From Nymphaea colorata (Eukaryota > Streptophyta > Magnoliopsida > Nymphaeales > Nymphaeaceae), in the NCBI RefSeq assembly GCF_008831285.2, contig NC_045139.1, positions 34,693,706-34,757,705 of the forward strand: a DNA stretch of 64,000 nucleotides, read 5' to 3'. Both the position numbers and the translations under genes were made by a program. Of this stretch, positions 60,207 through 64,000 are shown in pieces (the stretch's first letter is position 1; each line of letters opens with the position of its first letter). The notes beneath the pieces were generated by a model. The model had not been told where the DNA came from. It did not search any database and worked only from the letters and a program-made list of their open reading frames with translations.

Positions 60207-63200
60207 CCTGACCACTTGAATAAGGGACAAAAACCAAATCCATTAAAATTAGTTATTAAAGTAAATTTTTCTGCAATCTAACCTTATTGATATGATCTTA
60301 AGAGCGATTTGTTGAGAAACATGCATTAATTCAGTGGTTTGGTAAGAAACATGTGTTAAGCTAGTCAATTTTTTACTTTAATAGTATTTTTTAAATAAAA
60401 AAATAAACAGCTCCTATAACATCAAAATTTGATAGTAGAAGAGATCAATTTAAAAAAAAAAAACTTGAACTACAATATAATTTATATAAAATTAGTGTTT
60501 ATAAACACATTATGAGGTTCATATTTTGTTTAAAATACTTTTTAACCCAAATTTAAGAGGTCTGGTTTTTCTTCGTTGCCCAAGCAGCCTGGTATTTACC
60601 TCATTGAGAATATCTCATGAATTTCTGAAATGGGATTCACATCGAATTTTTCTTTTCATTACGCGTAGATGACAAAATCGCCTGAAATTTGTATTGAAAA
60701 AAGGGTTAGACAACATGGGATTGTCAAACCAAGTCATTCTTTTGGTCATGGCAAGGCATTACAGAAACAATGTCCACTCAAAAACTTGTACCAACCTATA
60801 TTTAGGTCCAGTTGAGGCAGCTCATGAGATTTTTTTTTCCTGTTGGGCCGAGCAGTATTCTGAAAATTTGCATAGGAACCAATTTATATTGTCCAGAATT
60901 TATACATGTGCCAAATTTAAAAAAAATAAAAAAATCTATATATAAATTTTTTTTTTTCTAAAATGTGAGGAGGGGAGGCCATCCTCCAAAGCAAACTGCT
61001 CATCCCCAATCATTACAAGATTTCCTTCACCCGGTCGATTAATAATTTACAGGAAAGGAAGGCACAGTATTTGAACCTGCTTGGACTGAGCGTTAATGGA
61101 ATATATCTAATTGCAAAGCTTTGGTGCATGGAGCGTTTCGAAGGTGCATACCAGGATTCTATCTGAGCAAAGATCACCGATTCTCCGATTCTCAAAAGTC
61201 AATAACGGCCTGGCAAGGCAACTGTTAGTTTTCTATAGTACTATTAAGATCAGATCAGTGGTGGAGCCAGAACATTCCAACTAAGGGGCAATGGCGAGGG
61301 CGACAGCGATGGATGGACCACAGCACAAAAAGCTGATGATGACGAAGGTTTCTACCAGTGACACAGCATGGAAAACCCTTAAGCAGTGAGGGAGGCATAA
61401 GTGTCCCCATCAGCATAAAACTTTGTTTAATATTATTGAACTCAGTAGCTGTTTTTCATTACAGAAAAACGTTTCTACATTGATCCTGATAGAAATACTA
61501 AGTTTTACATTGTTATTTGTCAGGAATGCGGGAATATACTGGGCACCTGAGTATCCTTCCTCAGGTTGAGATACAGAGGAAAGTAAGTTTGAAAAAAAAT
61601 TTAGTGACTTGCTGATATACTAAACTCATCTACAACTGATGTTTTCCCTCAAGAGGCTAGCTTAACTGCACGGTGCACAGCCTTCAGGCACAACTGTATC
61701 TCTTACCCACTTATATTGGGCCCTGGCCCACTTTCGTAAGCACGTATCATGCACACGAACTTGTGCACAGGCCTGTGCATATAATCACCTTCGAAGACAG
61801 ACACTGGCTTCCAAAAGTGCCATCCACAACGGCCAGCAGAACGCTACACCTGGAATAAATAGGACACTTAATGTCCACACTCCAGTCCAATTAACTTGTT
61901 CAACCAAACTTCACACTTGTAGTACAACTCTTGTGTTTTCTTAGTATCTAATGAACAATTTTCAATGCATCTTATGGTCCATCTCTCTTGGAGTACACTC
62001 AAAGGTCATCAAGGGATATTATCACAAACATGTACAAATACAATTTGAAGACTATTCATGAAATCCATAAATGTAGCAGCACATTCGTTAACCAAAACAC
62101 ATCACCCAGAACCTGTAATGTGCAGAGTTTAGTCCTAAAGTTCCCGAGGGATACTCTTTTGTCTTTTTAAAATACAATTGGTGATATCCTAACTGAATGT
62201 CAATTATGGTGCAAACCTTGCCTTTCAAGTAAATCAGATAGGTCATCCATGATGCATGATAATCAATGCATGCACCATAAATCCCTTGTCAAGGAACTCC
62301 TGTAATTACTTCTTAGGTATTACTAGTTCAGTTGGAACCATTTGATATCGAGTTTTTGATTGGTGTTGTACCATAAAAACAATTCAATTTCAAACTTCAA
62401 CTCTTTTAGGGGAGGTAGTTATAGAAACTTCTCAGAAAATGCATCTTAAAAATCCCAAACTGTGTCCCACTTGATCAACCAGAATTTCCAACTCCTTCAA
62501 CTATGAATATACTTGCTAAAACAATTTTGAAGCCTTAGGACAGATATCATTGGGTGTTGATAGCTGAGAGCAACTACTGCTTCTTGGGCGCTTCCCCTTG
62601 TGAAACTCTCTCATTTTGACCTAACTGTGAGAATGAAATCTTTCAGTCTCAAGGGTTAACTATGGCATAGTACCATGACAGTCAATCATGCCAAGAATCA
62701 AACTGAACCCAATTATTTTATACAGCAGAATTTGCAGGCCAACCAAGATCATCGTAGCTGTCAGTGCGTCAAGCAAATTAGTTCGAAGAATTCTCTCTCG
62801 AAGGCATGATAGCATCCAAAATGAACCGCATGCAACAAAGATTATATCAATCATGATAAAAAACTTAGACAATACAAAAGAAAGTGGAGCCACATTTGGA
62901 TGGTATCTTGGACTAGTTGTCGAGGGACTGTAGGACCATCGGCCTCACAAGCGGCCACAAGGGCTGCACAAAATCAAATTGATTGTGTGTACGTGTAACT
63001 CAAGCCCGATATTGTATACCGTGGTCACTGGCCGGCTAATAAACACTTATTAAATCAAATCATTTGTTATCTACTACTTTCAAACTTTTGCAGACGCGCA
63101 CAAACTAATGAACTAAAATAGCCATGTGATTTAGGAAGAGACTGTACACGTAATCTCAACACCTAGCAACTTTCCAAGCTCTCTTTTGAGAAAAATTGAA

Positions 63201-63630
63201 AATGGCAGGTTCGCACTTATAGTAATCGGACAGTTCATAAGCTATCCTGAAGTAGCACCATTTTCCATTAAACTGAACCTCAACAGAAGAGAAAAGATGA
63301 TTGGAGTGTCCCAACTACTCACATAAATTAACGAACAGAGCCCAAAAGGCAAAACTGCAGTTTTTATTCCTTCGATTGGCTTCCCATCCTCACTGCGAGT
63401 AGTATTTCAGTGTTTTCTGAAATCCATTGGCAAGTGGCTGGAAATTTGAATGCCATCATGAAGAAAGGCACAAGCATTTTAATCGCATGGCCTGGTGGAT
63501 GTGGGTCCAACTTGGCAAAGCAAGACAAACTTCTCCTTTTGGGGATTGACGAAAGTTGCCCGCTATGGAGAAGTTGCATCATCACATGAAGCGTGATCCT
63601 TGTCCCTCCACCGCTACCCTTTATATTGCT
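59742..63630. other. Intergenic DNA, no gene seen
   Basis: Contains the TA/GA microsatellite at 60134-60206, a poly-T run near 60950, and at 61256 a CAGTGGTGGAGCCAG start of a hAT-type MITE relic whose right end I could not find. No frame shows a domain, and no exon series is evident on either strand. Confidence 0.45.
60134..60206. repeat. (TA)n(GA)n microsatellite
   Basis: TA run of about 54 bases joined to a GA run of about 18. Confidence 0.95.
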
Positions 63631-63736
63631 TTTCCTTTTGGCAAAAACATCTTTCATGTCCGATGCAGAAATAAGAATGATAGTTTCCTTTTGGCAAAAA
63701 CATCTTTCATGTCCGATGCAGAAATAAGAATGATAG
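63631..63736. repeat. Perfect 53-bp tandem duplication
   Basis: Units 63631-63683 and 63684-63736, from TTTCCTTTTGGCAAAAACAT to AATAAGAATGATAG, appear identical, so this is very recent (or an assembly artefact). Confidence 0.97.
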
Positions 63737-64000
63737 TGTGGGTGCCCGATCACCTATCCCACTGCTGTAAAAAAAAGTTTTCGAATTGCCCGAGGTGAAT
63801 CGGCCGATTCAGAAATCCGGTTGAATCGGTCGTGAATTCGGAAAAAATATTAAAGATCTTAGTTGTAAATAAAATTAAAATTAAGAAAGTTCTTAAGTTT
63901 AGAAAAATATTTAAAATCAACGTTCTATCAGACAAACCAATATTTGACATGACTGACACCAAAAAAGTTACAATTTTTTAGTTTGAAAATGTAAAAATAA
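63737..64000. other. Window end, no gene seen
   Basis: GCCCGAGGTGAATCGGCCGATTCAG-like and GGTTGAATCGGTCG motifs near 63787-63830 resemble a common dispersed plant repeat. The rest is AT-rich. Confidence 0.35.

Noticed and set aside
60049-60281. Frames containing Tyr-Ile repeats
   Set aside because: Translation of the TA microsatellite.
1-64000. CRISPR array, operon structure, prophage or bacterial features
   Set aside because: No regularly spaced repeats with unique spacers. Genes are spliced and widely spaced, as expected for a plant nucleus.
1-64000. tRNA, rRNA or snoRNA genes
   Set aside because: I scanned for T-loop GGTTCGA-type motifs and rRNA-like blocks by eye and found none with a supporting fold. 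A tRNAscan-SE run would be needed to exclude them.

Overview
The window is nuclear DNA from a flowering plant. It is AT-rich and has spliced genes with GT-AG introns and typical plant protein families. There are many CT/GA, TA and CA microsatellites, degraded Ty1/copia and LINE-type retroelements, and several families of short inverted-repeat transposons. I cannot place the species. The Mei2-like gene combines an N-terminus like Arabidopsis AML1/AML4 with RRMs closer to AML2/AML5, but that comparison rests on recall, not alignment.

Three protein-coding genes are well supported, and I rebuilt their exons by hand; all splice in frame. (1) NAA30/MAK3, plus strand, 6763-12028, 4 exons, 219 aa: catalytic subunit of the NatC N-terminal acetyltransferase. 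(2) A DCD-domain protein, minus strand, 14247-19775, 3 exons, 581 aa: its DCD domain sits between two independent tandem-repeat tracts, a Lys/Glu/Ser-rich N-terminal tract and a 14-residue C-terminal repeat. (3) A Mei2-like RNA-binding protein, minus strand, 33378-42271, 14 coding exons, 1026 aa, three RRMs. It has a probable intron-containing 5' leader and a possible minimal uORF. The three genes are unrelated housekeeping or regulatory genes; nothing suggests that they act together.

Layout: 1-6480 is repeat-rich intergenic DNA with nested MITE-like elements. 6481-12260 is NAA30. 12261-14000 holds a MITE-like element. 14000-19775 is the DCD gene. 20000-32000 is a retroelement graveyard: a copia fragment pair in inverted order with a 3' LTR, copia protease and gag pieces interrupted by another repeat, and a possible primer-binding site. 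32750-43480 is the Mei2-like gene. 43500-64000 has no complete gene that I can see. It holds a hAT-type MITE family (CAGGGGCGGAG termini; two copies with perfect 8-bp target duplications), a possible LINE relic, a truncated gene start at 52142, several exact short tandem duplications and many microsatellites.

I did not find a convincing undescribed biological system. The best leads are the MITE family, the repeat architecture of the DCD protein, microsatellites that fill splice-critical intron sequence in NAA30, and the inverted copia junction.
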